A DNA stretch of 64,000 nt from JBGQMW01 sp963769845 (GCA_963769845.1 CAVYNL010000018.1:1-64000), one strand, 5' to 3'; counted from the stretch's first letter, positions 16,845 to 26,541 are shown. Program-made: numbers and translations. The notes: generated from the letters alone by a model not told the origin.

Positions 16845-17498
16845 ATGGAAAAAACAGGTTTAGTCCCCGAGGAGCAAAAGCAGCACTTGATTGACGAATT
16901 CAGGGAGAAACTAACGAACCCTATCAGACTGATAATGTTCACACAAGAGGTCGAATGTCAGTTTTGCTCCGAGACGAGACAGTTGATTGGCGAGTTGGCG
17001 TCTCTGAGCGACAGGGTCAAAGTGGAGGTCTACGATTTCGTAGCAGACGCTGAAAAGGCAAGAATGTTCGGAGTCGAGAAAATCCCTGCGCTTGTCATTA
17101 TTGGCGACAAGGATTATGGAATGAGGTTCTACGGTTTTCCCTATGGATACGAGTTCAGAACGCTTATTGATGCAATGCTACTTGCTTCAAGTGGGAGAAC
17201 AGACCTCGCCGAGGAGACTAAGCATAAGATCAGAGAGATCAACGTGCCAGTCAACATCCAGGTCTTCGTGACCCTTACGTGCCCTCATTGCTCATCAGCC
17301 GCAACGACCGCTTACCAGTTTGCCGTCGAAAGCAGACTGATAAAAGCTGAAATCATTGAAGCAAACGAGTTTCCACATTTGGCTATGAAATACGGGGTAA
17401 TGGGCGTTCCGAAAATTGTCGTGAACGATAAGGTCGAGTTTGTGGGGGCGGTTCCTGAGAACCTATTCTTGGAGCAGATATTGCTTGCTTTACGATGA
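16845..17498 (+). CDS. Protein disulfide oxidoreductase (two thioredoxin folds)
   Basis: 217 residues with two thioredoxin-fold halves, each with a CxxC site: CQFC near residue 39 and CPHC near 147. Each half has its cis-proline (EKIPAL and MGVPKI). This is the archaeal glutaredoxin-like PDO, which makes or reduces disulfides in cytosolic proteins and can work with thioredoxin reductase. It is placed between the Lrp regulator and copA, suggesting a shared response to thiol or metal stress. Confidence 0.92.
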   Translation: MEKTGLVPEEQKQHLIDEFREKLTNPIRLIMFTQEVECQFCSETRQLIGELASLSDRVKVEVYDFVADAEKARMFGVEKIPALVIIGDKDYGMRFYGFPYGYEFRTLIDAMLLASSGRTDLAEETKHKIREINVPVNIQVFVTLTCPHCSSAATTAYQFAVESRLIKAEIIEANEFPHLAMKYGVMGVPKIVVNDKVEFVGAVPENLFLEQILLALR

Positions 17499-17529
17499 GA
17501 CAGCATGCGTTTGTTAAGGTCGGTTTAGG

Positions 17530-19689
17530 ATGAAGGAAAAGGAAGTCGTCCTTCAGATTCTGGGAATGCACTGCCCTGCATGCGCACAGGGAATAGAAGC
17601 AGGGTTGGGAAGGACAGAGGGCATAATTGAGGCCAAAGTCAACTTTGCCTCCAAAGAAGCACTCGTAAGATACGACGGAGCGAAGATCGATCTCGACAAG
17701 ATCAAGGCGATCGTAAAGAGAGGCGGCTACGAAGCGGTCGAGCAGGTTGAAGACACTGCAGAAAGACGAAAGAAAGAAGTAAGAGACAGAATGATGCTCT
17801 TCTTCTTCGGTCTAGCCCTCACGATCCCAATAGTCTTCATCAGTTATCTCCTGTTCTTCAATGAAAAGAACTACGTGCTTCTTGCACTTACAACGCCAGT
17901 CCAGTTCATAGTCGGCTGGCACTTTTACACCGGTGCCTACAACTCGATCAGAAACAGGTTTGCCGACATGAACGTGCTCGTAGCTTTGAGCGCCTCAACT
18001 GCATACTTCTACAGCGTCTACGCGACCTTCTTCACCACCGAAGGCATGGCCTTCTTTGAAGCTGCAGCTGTCGTGGTCACAACAATCACTCTTGGCATGC
18101 TGCTTGAAGACCTGGCAGTGGAACGCACTGGTGATGCCATCAAAAAATTGATGGCACTGCAGCCAAAAACCGCCACAGTGGTTCGTGACGGCCAAGAAAA
18201 GGAAGTTCCAGTAGACGATGTCCAGCTTGGCGACATAGTTATCGTCAAGCCGGGCGAACGCATACCTGTCGACGGCATGGTCACCGAAGGGCGCACATTT
18301 ATTGACGAATCGATGATCACAGGCGAGTCAGTCCCTGTTGAAAAGCAGATTGGTACACCAGTATACAGTGGAACCATAAACAAAACTGGAACGTTGAAGT
18401 TCGAGGCTCAGAAGATTGGCTTAGAAACTACTTTATCACAGATAGTCAGGTTGGCCCGCGAAGTTCAAGCCAGCAAAGCCCCAATACAACGCATAGCCGA
18501 CAAAGTCGTCAACGTCTTCGTCCCGCTGGTCGTCACCATAGCCGTATCTGCTTTTCTCATTTGGCACTTCATCTTCTACGATGATATGATGGCAGTGACA
18601 ACAACCGTCTCTGTATTGGCAATATCTTGTCCATGCGCCTTGGGCATAGCAACACCAGCCGCAATAATGCTCGGCGTCGGGAAAGGAGCAGAAAACGGTG
18701 TACTCATCAAGAACACCACCGTGCTCGAAATCACCAAAAACCTTGACACCGTCGTTTTCGACAAGACAGGCACGCTCACCAAAGGCAAGCTGGAAGTAAC
18801 TGACATAATCGCCAAAGATAGAAAAGCATTATTGGAAATTGCCGCTGTTGCAGAGAAAAGGTCTGAACATCCCATTGGTGAAGCCGTAATCAAGAAAGCC
18901 GAAGCAGAGGGAATCACCGTTGGAGAACCGGTATCATTTGAGGCTCTGCCAGGCTTCGGCGTCTCAGCAAGAATCAAACGCCAAAAAGTCCTCATCGGAA
19001 ACCGCCCGCTAATGGCAGAAAACAACATCTCGCTCCGGGAATTGGAAAACGACGTTGAAAGACTTGAAGGCGAAGGCAAGACTGTGCTGGTGACAGCAGT
19101 GGACGGCAAAGCCACAGGTTTACTAGCTGTTTCAGACACGCTGAAAGAGCATTCAAGAGAAGCGGTTGAAACTCTGCAGAAGATGGGCTTGAAGGTGGTC
19201 ATGCTGAGCGGTGACACAAAACGGACCGCAGAAGCAATATCAAAACAGTTAGGCCTCAACGAAGTCCTTGCTGAAGTTATTCCAGCGCAGAAGGTTGAGG
19301 AAATAAAAAAGCTGCAACGCCAGAAACGCTTCGTTGCCATGGTCGGCGACGGTATAAACGATGCACCAGCAATTACTCAAGCGAACGTGGGAATAGCCCT
19401 AGGCAGCGGCACCGACATAGCCATCGAATCAGGCGACATAGTCCTCCTCAAAGATGATCCTCGCGATGTGGCTGTGGGTATCAAGCTGAGTAAAAAAACG
19501 TTTGGAAAGATAAAGCAGAACCTTTTCTGGGCCTTCTTCTACAATGCTCTAATGATCCCTCTGGCTGCGGGGGTGCTTTATCCTTCCTTGCATGTACTTA
19601 TTCCCCCCGAGTTTGCGGCCGCAGCAATGGTGATCAGTGACATTACAGTTGTTGGAAACTCGATGTTGCTGCGAAGATGGAAACCCTAG
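17530..19689 (+). CDS. copA: Copper-transporting P1B-type ATPase
   Basis: 719 residues. An N-terminal heavy-metal domain has GMHCPACA. Eight membrane helices are expected, the sixth carrying the CPC metal motif (ISCPCALGIATP). The P-type ATPase motifs are TGES, DKTGTLTKG with the phosphorylated aspartate, HP (SEHPIGE) and GDGINDAPA. CPC plus this pattern fits a Cu+ exporter. It starts 31 bases after the disulfide oxidoreductase and is probably co-transcribed with the Lrp regulator. Confidence 0.94.
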   Translation: MKEKEVVLQILGMHCPACAQGIEAGLGRTEGIIEAKVNFASKEALVRYDGAKIDLDKIKAIVKRGGYEAVEQVEDTAERRKKEVRDRMMLFFFGLALTIPIVFISYLLFFNEKNYVLLALTTPVQFIVGWHFYTGAYNSIRNRFADMNVLVALSASTAYFYSVYATFFTTEGMAFFEAAAVVVTTITLGMLLEDLAVERTGDAIKKLMALQPKTATVVRDGQEKEVPVDDVQLGDIVIVKPGERIPVDGMVTEGRTFIDESMITGESVPVEKQIGTPVYSGTINKTGTLKFEAQKIGLETTLSQIVRLAREVQASKAPIQRIADKVVNVFVPLVVTIAVSAFLIWHFIFYDDMMAVTTTVSVLAISCPCALGIATPAAIMLGVGKGAENGVLIKNTTVLEITKNLDTVVFDKTGTLTKGKLEVTDIIAKDRKALLEIAAVAEKRSEHPIGEAVIKKAEAEGITVGEPVSFEALPGFGVSARIKRQKVLIGNRPLMAENNISLRELENDVERLEGEGKTVLVTAVDGKATGLLAVSDTLKEHSREAVETLQKMGLKVVMLSGDTKRTAEAISKQLGLNEVLAEVIPAQKVEEIKKLQRQKRFVAMVGDGINDAPAITQANVGIALGSGTDIAIESGDIVLLKDDPRDVAVGIKLSKKTFGKIKQNLFWAFFYNALMIPLAAGVLYPSLHVLIPPEFAAAAMVISDITVVGNSMLLRRWKP

Positions 19690-19704
19690 TGTAAGCAGCT
19701 TAGT

Positions 19705-20943
19705 TCAGTGGCCATCTCTTTTGACTTCGTTTATGAGATGGGGAATCGACATGGTGCCTATGTCCCCTATCCTATGTTTTCGCACTGATACTGTTTTGGA
19801 TTTTGTTTCTTGTTCTCCGCATATGGCCATGTATGGGATTTTGTGTAGTTCGGCTTGCCTTATTTTGTAGCTTGTTGTTGACGTGCCAGTGTCGATCTCT
19901 GACCTTATTCCGTGCGCTAGCAGCTTTCTGTGGACTTTCCGAGCGTATGAGACGCAGTTGGCAGTTATCGGAAGCACGATTGCTTGTGTCGGTGCGAGCC
20001 AGGTTGGCAGGTTTCCTTCGCATTGTTCCAGCAGTATAGCGAAGAATCGCTCGATTGCGCCTAGTAGGGCTCTGTGGATCATTATGGTTTGATGCTCATT
20101 TCCGTCGGGTCCTGTGTAGGTGATGTTGAAGCGTTTGGGAAGATTGAAGTCGAATTGAATGGTCGTGCATTGCCACTCTTTGCTCTGGGCGTCCAGCGTG
20201 CTGATGTCGATCTTTGGTCCGTAAAACACGGCTTCTCCGGGGATTTCTTGGTATGGGAGTTTCTTCTGTTCCAATGCTTGGGCTAGGGCGTTCTGTGCGT
20301 GTTGCCATTCGAGGTCTGTTCCCATATATTCTTCTGGATGATGCGGGTCTCTTGTTGAGAGTTTGGCGCGCAGCTCATGGAATCCAAATCTTTGCAATAT
20401 GCTTTCGGTGAGGTTCAGAGTGTTCAGAATCTCTTTCTTGGCTTGTCTAGGGGAGCAAAAGATGTGCGCGTCATCTTGTGTGAACCCCCTAGCACGCAAG
20501 AGTCCTTGTAGAGTTCCGGACCGTTCGTACCTGTAGACCGTCCCCCATTCTGCATAGCGTATTGGCAGTTCTCTGTAGCTTCTGGGTCTACTCTTGTAGA
20601 TCTGGATGTGGAGCGGGCAGTTCATGGGTTTGACGACGTATTTTTCCCTGTCCTTCTCAAGCAGGTACATGTTTTCTCTGTAATAGTCCAAGTGCCCTGA
20701 GACTTGCCAGAGTTCTTCGCGGGCGATGTGCGGTGTGCAGACGAGTTCATACCCATTTTTGATGTGCTCTTTTTCCCAGAAGTCCCGGATTATATTGCGG
20801 ACCGTCGTCCCTTTCGGATGCCACAGGACTAGACCGCTACCCACTTCCTCGCTGATTGAGTACAGGTCTAGCTGTTGGCCAAGCAGTCTGTGGTCTGCTG
20901 TTGAAAGCTCTCTTTGGCTGTTTTTTTCAAAACTCATGTTCAC
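19705..20943 (-). CDS. thrS: Threonyl-tRNA synthetase without editing domain
   Basis: 412 residues; GTG 20943 or ATG 20937 starts it. Class II motif 2 and the zinc ligands are kept: NCPLH cysteine, DDAH histidine and MIHRAL histidine. The C-terminal anticodon domain follows. Full archaeal ThrRS has an N-terminal editing domain and is over 600 residues; here the protein opens directly with the catalytic core. Crenarchaeal ThrRS can be split into catalytic and editing genes, so a trans-editing partner should exist elsewhere. None is in this window. Confidence 0.92.
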   Translation of the reverse strand: MNMSFEKNSQRELSTADHRLLGQQLDLYSISEEVGSGLVLWHPKGTTVRNIIRDFWEKEHIKNGYELVCTPHIAREELWQVSGHLDYYRENMYLLEKDREKYVVKPMNCPLHIQIYKSRPRSYRELPIRYAEWGTVYRYERSGTLQGLLRARGFTQDDAHIFCSPRQAKKEILNTLNLTESILQRFGFHELRAKLSTRDPHHPEEYMGTDLEWQHAQNALAQALEQKKLPYQEIPGEAVFYGPKIDISTLDAQSKEWQCTTIQFDFNLPKRFNITYTGPDGNEHQTIMIHRALLGAIERFFAILLEQCEGNLPTWLAPTQAIVLPITANCVSYARKVHRKLLAHGIRSEIDTGTSTTSYKIRQAELHKIPYMAICGEQETKSKTVSVRKHRIGDIGTMSIPHLINEVKRDGH

Positions 20944-21125
20944 GGGTTTTTTAGGGTGTCCTCTTTGTTTGAGAAGACGTTTAGGGTTGTGTTTCTAAAT
21001 ACCCCATTTTGGAACACCACATCTATGATGAGTGGCATCATATTTATTGTTTGTTCCTGCACGTCATGTGGGAGCGGAGTGCCTTTAAATGTGGATCCGT
21101 ATTCTTCATTGACTGACCGGTTTGA

Positions 21126-22490
21126 GTGAACGTAGTGCTCAAAGAAAGTTGGATGCTTGCGATTGAAGCGTTAAGCTGGATGGAGATTAGGAGACTAAGT
21201 GAGCCGCTGGCCTTGTCCAGGACGGCTAAGCAGCTCGGCGTGACGGATTCTAATGCGCTCAGGCTGGCCCATCATCTTGTGTATGAAACGGTGCGGCGTC
21301 AGAATCGCATAGACAAGTTCATCGGCGCTATCGTCGGGCAGGACATTCTAGATGGATGCTCGATGGGGGTTCAACAGTTTCTGCGGCTCTATGTCTATCA
21401 GACTAGGGCAGCGAAGGGCTGGTCTACTGGCGACGCAGAGGAGGCTGAAGCTATTGTGAGGTTAGGGCGCTCGATTTTGGGTTGGGAGACTATTCGCAGA
21501 GTGGAGACTTTCTCTGGGTTGTTGCTCACTCAGTCTGACGCTGTCGTTTTTGAGGGGACAGGTGATGAGGAACGTGTGGGTCTTAGAACGTTCCATCCAC
21601 GATGGTACGTTGACTATTGCTTCAAGCGGTTTGGCAGAAGTTTCGCTCTGGATGTCTTAGAAGCAAACCTGCGTCCACCGCCACTCTATGTGAGGTTGAA
21701 CACTCTGAAGGCCGCTGAGGACACGATTTTGGATAGCCTAGCTGAGGAGAGTGTCAAGGTTGAGAAAGCTGAGCACCTGAAGCATGCCTACAGAGTTTGT
21801 TCGACGAAGAAGCCTTTGGTGAGCCTCAAGAGTTATCGTGAGGGGCTATTTTTCATTCAAGATTTGGCGAGCTGTTTTGCCGGAGAAGCAGCTCGTCCGA
21901 GCGAAGGGATGGTTGTTCTGGATGTTTGTGCCGCTCCTGGGGCCAAGACGACGTACCTGGCTCAGTTGATGGAGAACAAGGGCAGGATTGTGTCTGTGGA
22001 CTTTTCACGACGTAGGATGAGTGTATGGAGGAATGAGATAGAGCGTATGGGCGTGAAGATCGCTGAGCCTGTTGTGGCTGATGCGCGTAATCCGTTGCCT
22101 ATGACGATTGAGGCGGATGTTGTGATCTTGGATCCGCCATGCACGAGCACAGGTGTTTTTGGGAAGTTGTCGTCGGCGAAGTGGAGACTCAATGAACGTT
22201 CGATTGAGAGGATGGCTGAGATTCAGTGGCAGCTGCTGAACAATTGTGTTGAGTATGTGAAGCCTGGAGGGACGTTGGTGTACTCGACGTGCAGCATAAC
22301 GGTTGAAGAGAATGAGATGCTTACTGAGAAGTTGCTGAAGTGGCATAGTGATTTTTCGCTTGTTGAGATAGAGCCGGCGATGGGTTTACCTGGGCTGAGG
22401 GGATTGGGGGAATGTCGGAGACTTTACCCGCACATTGACGGTTGTAACGGATTTTTCATTGCAAAGCTAGTCAGAGCCAGAATGAATTGA
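21126..22490 (+). CDS. NusB-RsmB type RNA m5C methyltransferase
   Basis: 454 residues from GTG 21126 (GTG 21135 also possible). The first 150 or so residues are a NusB-like RNA-binding domain. The SAM domain has VCAAPGAKT (motif I), LDPPCTSTG (motif IV) and YSTCSI (motif VI), the last two with the paired cysteines of m5C RNA methyltransferases. The target is probably rRNA or tRNA. It is divergent from thrS with 182 bases between them, which include a TATA-like TTTAAATG. Confidence 0.9.
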   Translation: MNVVLKESWMLAIEALSWMEIRRLSEPLALSRTAKQLGVTDSNALRLAHHLVYETVRRQNRIDKFIGAIVGQDILDGCSMGVQQFLRLYVYQTRAAKGWSTGDAEEAEAIVRLGRSILGWETIRRVETFSGLLLTQSDAVVFEGTGDEERVGLRTFHPRWYVDYCFKRFGRSFALDVLEANLRPPPLYVRLNTLKAAEDTILDSLAEESVKVEKAEHLKHAYRVCSTKKPLVSLKSYREGLFFIQDLASCFAGEAARPSEGMVVLDVCAAPGAKTTYLAQLMENKGRIVSVDFSRRRMSVWRNEIERMGVKIAEPVVADARNPLPMTIEADVVILDPPCTSTGVFGKLSSAKWRLNERSIERMAEIQWQLLNNCVEYVKPGGTLVYSTCSITVEENEMLTEKLLKWHSDFSLVEIEPAMGLPGLRGLGECRRLYPHIDGCNGFFIAKLVRARMN

Positions 22491-22510
22491 GCCAGCGACG
22501 GTTGAGGGGG

Positions 22511-23335
22511 CTAGGCCTTGCGCGTGATTGCCTGAAGGTGTCCTGCTAGGCCTAGAGCGTCTGGTTTTTCGCACAGGTCGAGTTCAAGTTGGAGTATCGT
22601 ATCGTACAAGTCTTGAGTGTACGTGCTTTGCATGTACGTTTCTTTTCTTATTCTGATGGGCATTGTGATGACTTTTCCTATGATTTTTTCCACGTGAAGA
22701 TCATTCTCTTCGAGCATTTTCCTGAACTCTTCTGGAGTCCATGTGTAGACTTTCACTTGTCCATCTTCGCTGAGGCAGTAGTGTTCTTTGCTTTGCAGCA
22801 TTTTCAGGGCCGTTTCCATGTTTACAGGTGTCGGCTTTCCAGGTATCGTGGACAAAGCCATAGCGTATCGGTTCTGCGCTGAGATTATCAGTGGAGCGTG
22901 TTTCTTTGCGAGGCGCCTCAGCTCTTTCAGGAGCGTTTCGGGATGCTCGAAGAGGAAAAGTGCATGTTCGCAGAGTATCATGTCGAAGGTCTCGTCAGGA
23001 TAGTCTGTTTTGGTGATGTCTCCTTTTTTGAGAGTGATTCTTTGCTGCAGTCCTTTGGCCTCTGCCCTTTCAGCTGCTGCTTTCAGCATTCCAGCCGAGT
23101 TGTCGATGAGAACAACTTTGCATCCTTTGCTGGCCATGCGCAGTGCCCATCGTCCAGTGCCACCCGCAGCGTCCAGAACGACAGCGTCGCGCCTTGTTGG
23201 GAGGTATGGTTCGACGTATTTCCATGTAATCGTGTCGTAGACCTTGTAATAGAGTGAGTTGAACACCGCATCATAGCCTGCTGATTTTTCCTCATAATAT
23301 GCTTCTGACGCCATGTTTGACGCCTCTCTTTTCAT
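22511..23335 (-). CDS. Class I SAM-dependent methyltransferase
   Basis: 274 residues. The SAM motif VLDAAGGTGRWALRMA is near residue 55, DITKTDYPDETFDMIL marks motif III, and LRRLAKKHAPLIISAQ follows. It belongs to the UbiE/small-molecule methyltransferase type; the acceptor is unknown. ATG 23311 (residue 9, MASEAYY) is an alternative start. It ends 20 bases from the end of the convergent RNA methyltransferase gene. Confidence 0.85.
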   Translation of the reverse strand: MKREASNMASEAYYEEKSAGYDAVFNSLYYKVYDTITWKYVEPYLPTRRDAVVLDAAGGTGRWALRMASKGCKVVLIDNSAGMLKAAAERAEAKGLQQRITLKKGDITKTDYPDETFDMILCEHALFLFEHPETLLKELRRLAKKHAPLIISAQNRYAMALSTIPGKPTPVNMETALKMLQSKEHYCLSEDGQVKVYTWTPEEFRKMLEENDLHVEKIIGKVITMPIRIRKETYMQSTYTQDLYDTILQLELDLCEKPDALGLAGHLQAITRKA

Positions 23336-23432
23336 TTAGCTTGGGCGTTTCCTTCATCACATACAACAGGGATTTGGATCTGATAAACTGTTCTGGGGAA
23401 CCGGCGAACGTAGTCTGTCAGCGTTTCGCGGT

Positions 23433-24332
23433 TTAAGTTCGTCGTGATTTTTCTATGTTGCACATGATTTCGAAGATGACTTTTGCGGCTTGGATTGCTG
23501 AGATTCCTTGGTCGTAGTTCGGAGCGACTTCTACGACGTCGAAGGCTATCACTCGTTTGTCGCAGATCGCGCCTAAAATGTCTAGAAGCGTGTGTGTTTC
23601 AAGCCCATCTGGCTCGGGGTTCTGTGCTGCGGGAACGTATGCTGGGTCGAGGATGTCCATGTCGATTGAGAGGTAGATGTGTTTGTGTTTTGAGAGTTCC
23701 ATTTTCAGCGTTTTTGCTGCCGCCTGCGTACCTTGTTTTCTGATTTCCTGTGTTGTTATGTATTGGATGTTTGCTTTTTCAGCGTAGGTTAGTTCTTCTT
23801 TGCAGACCGCTCGAGTGCCGACTTCGATTATTCTTGCTGGTTTGACTTCTTCGTTTATCCTGCGCATGAAGGTTGTATGTGAAAGTTTGAGGCTTTGGAA
23901 TTCGTTGCGCAGGTCCAGGTGGGCGTCGAAGCTTACTATTGCCGTCTCCTGAGCTTTGTTTTCGAGGGCTCTCGTTGTTCCGAGGGTTATCGTGTGTTCG
24001 CCTCCTATTGTTACGGGGGTCTTGCCGTTTTCCAAGATGTCTTTTGTCACGAGTTCGAGTGTCTGGAGAGTTCTCTTGGTATCGGTTGCGACGTGCAGGT
24101 CGCCCAGGTCGTGTAGGCGGAGATCTTCGATGTCAATTCCTGTGCGGAAGCTGTAGGTTTCGATGTTTAGTGAAGCTTGTCTTATGGCGTTAGGGCCGAA
24201 ACGAGCGCCGGTGCGGTAAGTGCTGGTTACGTCAAAAGGGACGCCAACGATGACGTAGTCGGCGTTTTCATATGTCTTTTGGTAGCCGCTGAAGACGTTT
24301 GACTGTGAGACGAAAAACTCGTGCTGGCTCAT
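23433..24332 (-). CDS. speB: Agmatinase
   Basis: 299 residues if started at ATG 24332, chosen because GGAGAGG is 9-10 bases upstream; an ATG at 24368 lacks this. The Mn-binding motifs of the ureohydrolase family are GGEHTITLG, SFDAHLDLR and SIDMDILDP. It cleaves agmatine to putrescine and urea. The family also includes guanidinobutyrase, so substrate choice is a family-level inference. It is divergent from a 45-residue membrane protein. Confidence 0.9.
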   Translation of the reverse strand: MSQHEFFVSQSNVFSGYQKTYENADYVIVGVPFDVTSTYRTGARFGPNAIRQASLNIETYSFRTGIDIEDLRLHDLGDLHVATDTKRTLQTLELVTKDILENGKTPVTIGGEHTITLGTTRALENKAQETAIVSFDAHLDLRNEFQSLKLSHTTFMRRINEEVKPARIIEVGTRAVCKEELTYAEKANIQYITTQEIRKQGTQAAAKTLKMELSKHKHIYLSIDMDILDPAYVPAAQNPEPDGLETHTLLDILGAICDKRVIAFDVVEVAPNYDQGISAIQAAKVIFEIMCNIEKSRRT

Positions 24333-24378
24333 CGGTTGGCTCCTCTCCCTTGCAGGCGCGTTAAACATAAAACATTGA

Positions 24379-24398
24379 ATTTATTAACGTTACTGTCA
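24379..24398 (+). promoter_or_regulatory. Promoter element, copy 1 of a shared 20-bp sequence
   Basis: The sequence ATTTATTAACGTTACTGTCA is identical to 26495-26514. Its TTTATTAA core acts like a TATA box, placing transcription start near the ATG at 24409, so that gene could be leaderless. Confidence 0.5.
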
Positions 24399-24408
24399 GG
24401 CGCGCGTC

Positions 24409-24546
24409 ATGACAATCCTAAGCCTCGTCTTCACAGCCGTACTGGACACGATTTTCCTCAACGCAGGATACCCCTTGAACATGCGGATCGGAATCGTTAT
24501 CGGCTTCATCGCCATTTACCTGATAGTCTCCAGGGTAGAAATCTAA
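24409..24546 (+). CDS. 45-residue membrane protein
   Basis: A short protein from ATG 24409 with two hydrophobic stretches (ILSLVFTAVL and IGIVIGFIAIYLIV) and a short turn between them. It has no ribosome site but begins where transcription is predicted to start, which fits a leaderless message. No family is recognised. It shares a 20-bp upstream element with another membrane-protein gene at 26542. Confidence 0.5.
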   Translation: MTILSLVFTAVLDTIFLNAGYPLNMRIGIVIGFIAIYLIVSRVEI

Positions 24547-24657
24547 CATCTTCCAGCTGCATGCGCGCTTGACGAGGATGACTGATTTGATGGGTGTAGC
24601 CCTCACTACGGGAAAACAAAGAACTCCCGAAACGCGACTCAGCGAGGTTCTAGGGCA

Positions 24658-25905
24658 ATGAAAAATGAGGGGCGACTTCGTATAGAGATTGCACATTCGT
24701 CTAATCCTTGGACAAGACTCCTCTATTACATGTCATCCATCATGCATGTTCTATTGACAGTGTTCTTCGGATTCTTAGTTTCGGCAAGACCGACGATAAA
24801 CCCTCTGGTATTTGTGTTTGCTGGGGCCTCGAAACTTTTCGCGGTACTGTTCGCAGAAGGTAGAAATGCTTCAAAGAAAACGAGAATCTACTCAACGATA
24901 GCTTTAGCCTCGTCGATTCCTCTTCTGATAGGACTTTCATCTTCTGTAGTAATTACCGGGGTCTTGATTTTGATACTTTACTCCCTCTATCCCCTCTGTG
25001 ACGGAAGGGCTCCCTTTGACGTCATGCATCATGCACTGAGATATATCTTCATTTTCATCCTAGGATATGGTTCACTAGCATTTTACAATGGAACCGCGCT
25101 GTTGGCCCTATTGGCCATAGCTCTCTTCTCTGTAGTAGGAGAACTTCTTGCTGGATTGGGAAAGCGCAGAGATTTCAGCAAAAGCGCCGCTTCATTACTG
25201 GGAATCAAGAGATCATTGACTACGATCATTTCCTTAATTTTCATTGCGTCATTCATAGCCTCATTCGTCTTGAATAACATGTTTGAGTTCCCAATTCAGA
25301 TCAATGAAACGTTCATTCCTTTCTATATAGTACCTGCGTTAACTATGGATCTCTTCCTAACGAAGCCTTTGATGAAAGCACTAAATGAAAAGCATGTAGA
25401 TGCGTTTCATATAATCAGAAAAAAAGAAGTGACGGCCATCATAATTATGTCGCTCTTGATCTTAGTTGTATTCCAAACAGCAAGAATTGGCACAAGAGTG
25501 GCAGTTAGCTCAAGAGATTACAGCTTTGACGTAGGCATCAGAACCATTATAGCGGGAGCGAATAATTGGGACGTGCCTTGGATAGTCTTCGATTACATAA
25601 ACGAAGACAATTATTATTACGTCGTCTTCCACAAGGACGGAATTCTGGAACTGTCGCAAAAGATGGACGGACAGTACCGATATTATGAATCCTCGCTCAA
25701 AACACAACTGACGCCTTTCCAATGGCATAACTTTCATATCGTTCTTAATGAAACCACCGTAGCGGTAGGAATGGATGGAGAATACCAAGTAACAACATCA
25801 AGGCACCTAGTAGCTAATGCTTGTAGCATAATGATTTCCCCCTCAATACCAAGCCAAAAGGGCATATGGATTGCATGCATATACCGCATAAATATTAACC
25901 CATGA
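24658..25905 (+). CDS. Multi-spanning membrane protein with C-terminal LamG-like domain
   Basis: 415 residues. Residues about 20-290 form some eight or nine membrane helices (for example VLLTVFFGFLVSA, VVITGVLILILYSLY, TAIIIMSLLILVVF). The last 130 residues are a beta-rich, probably outward-facing domain with WDVPWIVFDYINEDNYYYVVFHK spread over a pattern typical of LamG/concanavalin-like folds. The membrane part loosely recalls UbiA prenyltransferases, but no NDxxD motif is seen, so that is not claimed. It may bind or modify surface glycans. Confidence 0.7.
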   Translation: MKNEGRLRIEIAHSSNPWTRLLYYMSSIMHVLLTVFFGFLVSARPTINPLVFVFAGASKLFAVLFAEGRNASKKTRIYSTIALASSIPLLIGLSSSVVITGVLILILYSLYPLCDGRAPFDVMHHALRYIFIFILGYGSLAFYNGTALLALLAIALFSVVGELLAGLGKRRDFSKSAASLLGIKRSLTTIISLIFIASFIASFVLNNMFEFPIQINETFIPFYIVPALTMDLFLTKPLMKALNEKHVDAFHIIRKKEVTAIIIMSLLILVVFQTARIGTRVAVSSRDYSFDVGIRTIIAGANNWDVPWIVFDYINEDNYYYVVFHKDGILELSQKMDGQYRYYESSLKTQLTPFQWHNFHIVLNETTVAVGMDGEYQVTTSRHLVANACSIMISPSIPSQKGIWIACIYRININP

Positions 25906-26132
25906 ATTCAACAACTAGAACAAATCCTACAGCATTTCTGGAAGTTTTGTCCTTCGATACATTGCGCTAGCTTGACGTTCCCTCCTTTGATACTTGTCCG
26001 AGCTTTCTAATGTCTTGCTGGCGCTTCTTCGTTTGTACGCAATCTTCTTTTTGAACAAAAGGTTACTTCAGCACGTGCTCTATCCAACAAGAAGTGTGAC
26101 GTTAAGCTGGTTGGTGTTCCCTCACGCGCAGA

Positions 26133-26402
26133 CTAGTGCTTGGCCCCGCAGTAAGGACATTTGTCAAGAATCTCGTCAAACTGATTGCCGCAGTAGCTGC
26201 ATCTGACTTTGACTATGACTTCTTTTTTCACTATTTCCTCCCTCGTTAATTGTTGTTGCGTATCGAGAGGCTGTTGACTCTGGAGTATGTTTCTCCTAGA
26301 TCGAAGTGCTTTAACGACCAGCGAGACAATGATGAAGACTAAAATGATTCCGATAACAAGAAAAATGAGCGAGAGAGCAACTATTGTCATCATTGTATCC
26401 AC
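26133..26402 (-). CDS. Membrane-anchored zinc-ribbon protein
   Basis: 89 residues. One strongly hydrophobic N-terminal helix (residues about 5-30, LIFLVIGIILVFIIVSLVV), a polar linker, then a zinc ribbon with CSYC and CPYC. The ribbon probably lies in the cytoplasm. No enzyme motif is seen. Such proteins are common in archaea and usually unnamed. It is divergent from the membrane protein at 26542. Confidence 0.72.
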   Translation of the reverse strand: MDTMMTIVALSLIFLVIGIILVFIIVSLVVKALRSRRNILQSQQPLDTQQQLTREEIVKKEVIVKVRCSYCGNQFDEILDKCPYCGAKH

Positions 26403-26494
26403 ACAGACGAATTATATCTGAGGTTCTAATAGACTTTTTGTTTCAAAATCGGTAGCGAGTGGCCTTTCATCTTTACAGCGCGCGTTCCCATTAG

Positions 26495-26514
26495 ATTTAT
26501 TAACGTTACTGTCA
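26495..26514 (+). promoter_or_regulatory. Promoter element, copy 2 of a shared 20-bp sequence
   Basis: Identical over 20 bases to 24379-24398. It lies 27 bases before the ATG at 26542, and the predicted transcription start is near 26524. Confidence 0.5.
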
Positions 26515-26541
26515 ATGCATAGAGGGTAAAGGGTGAGGAAA

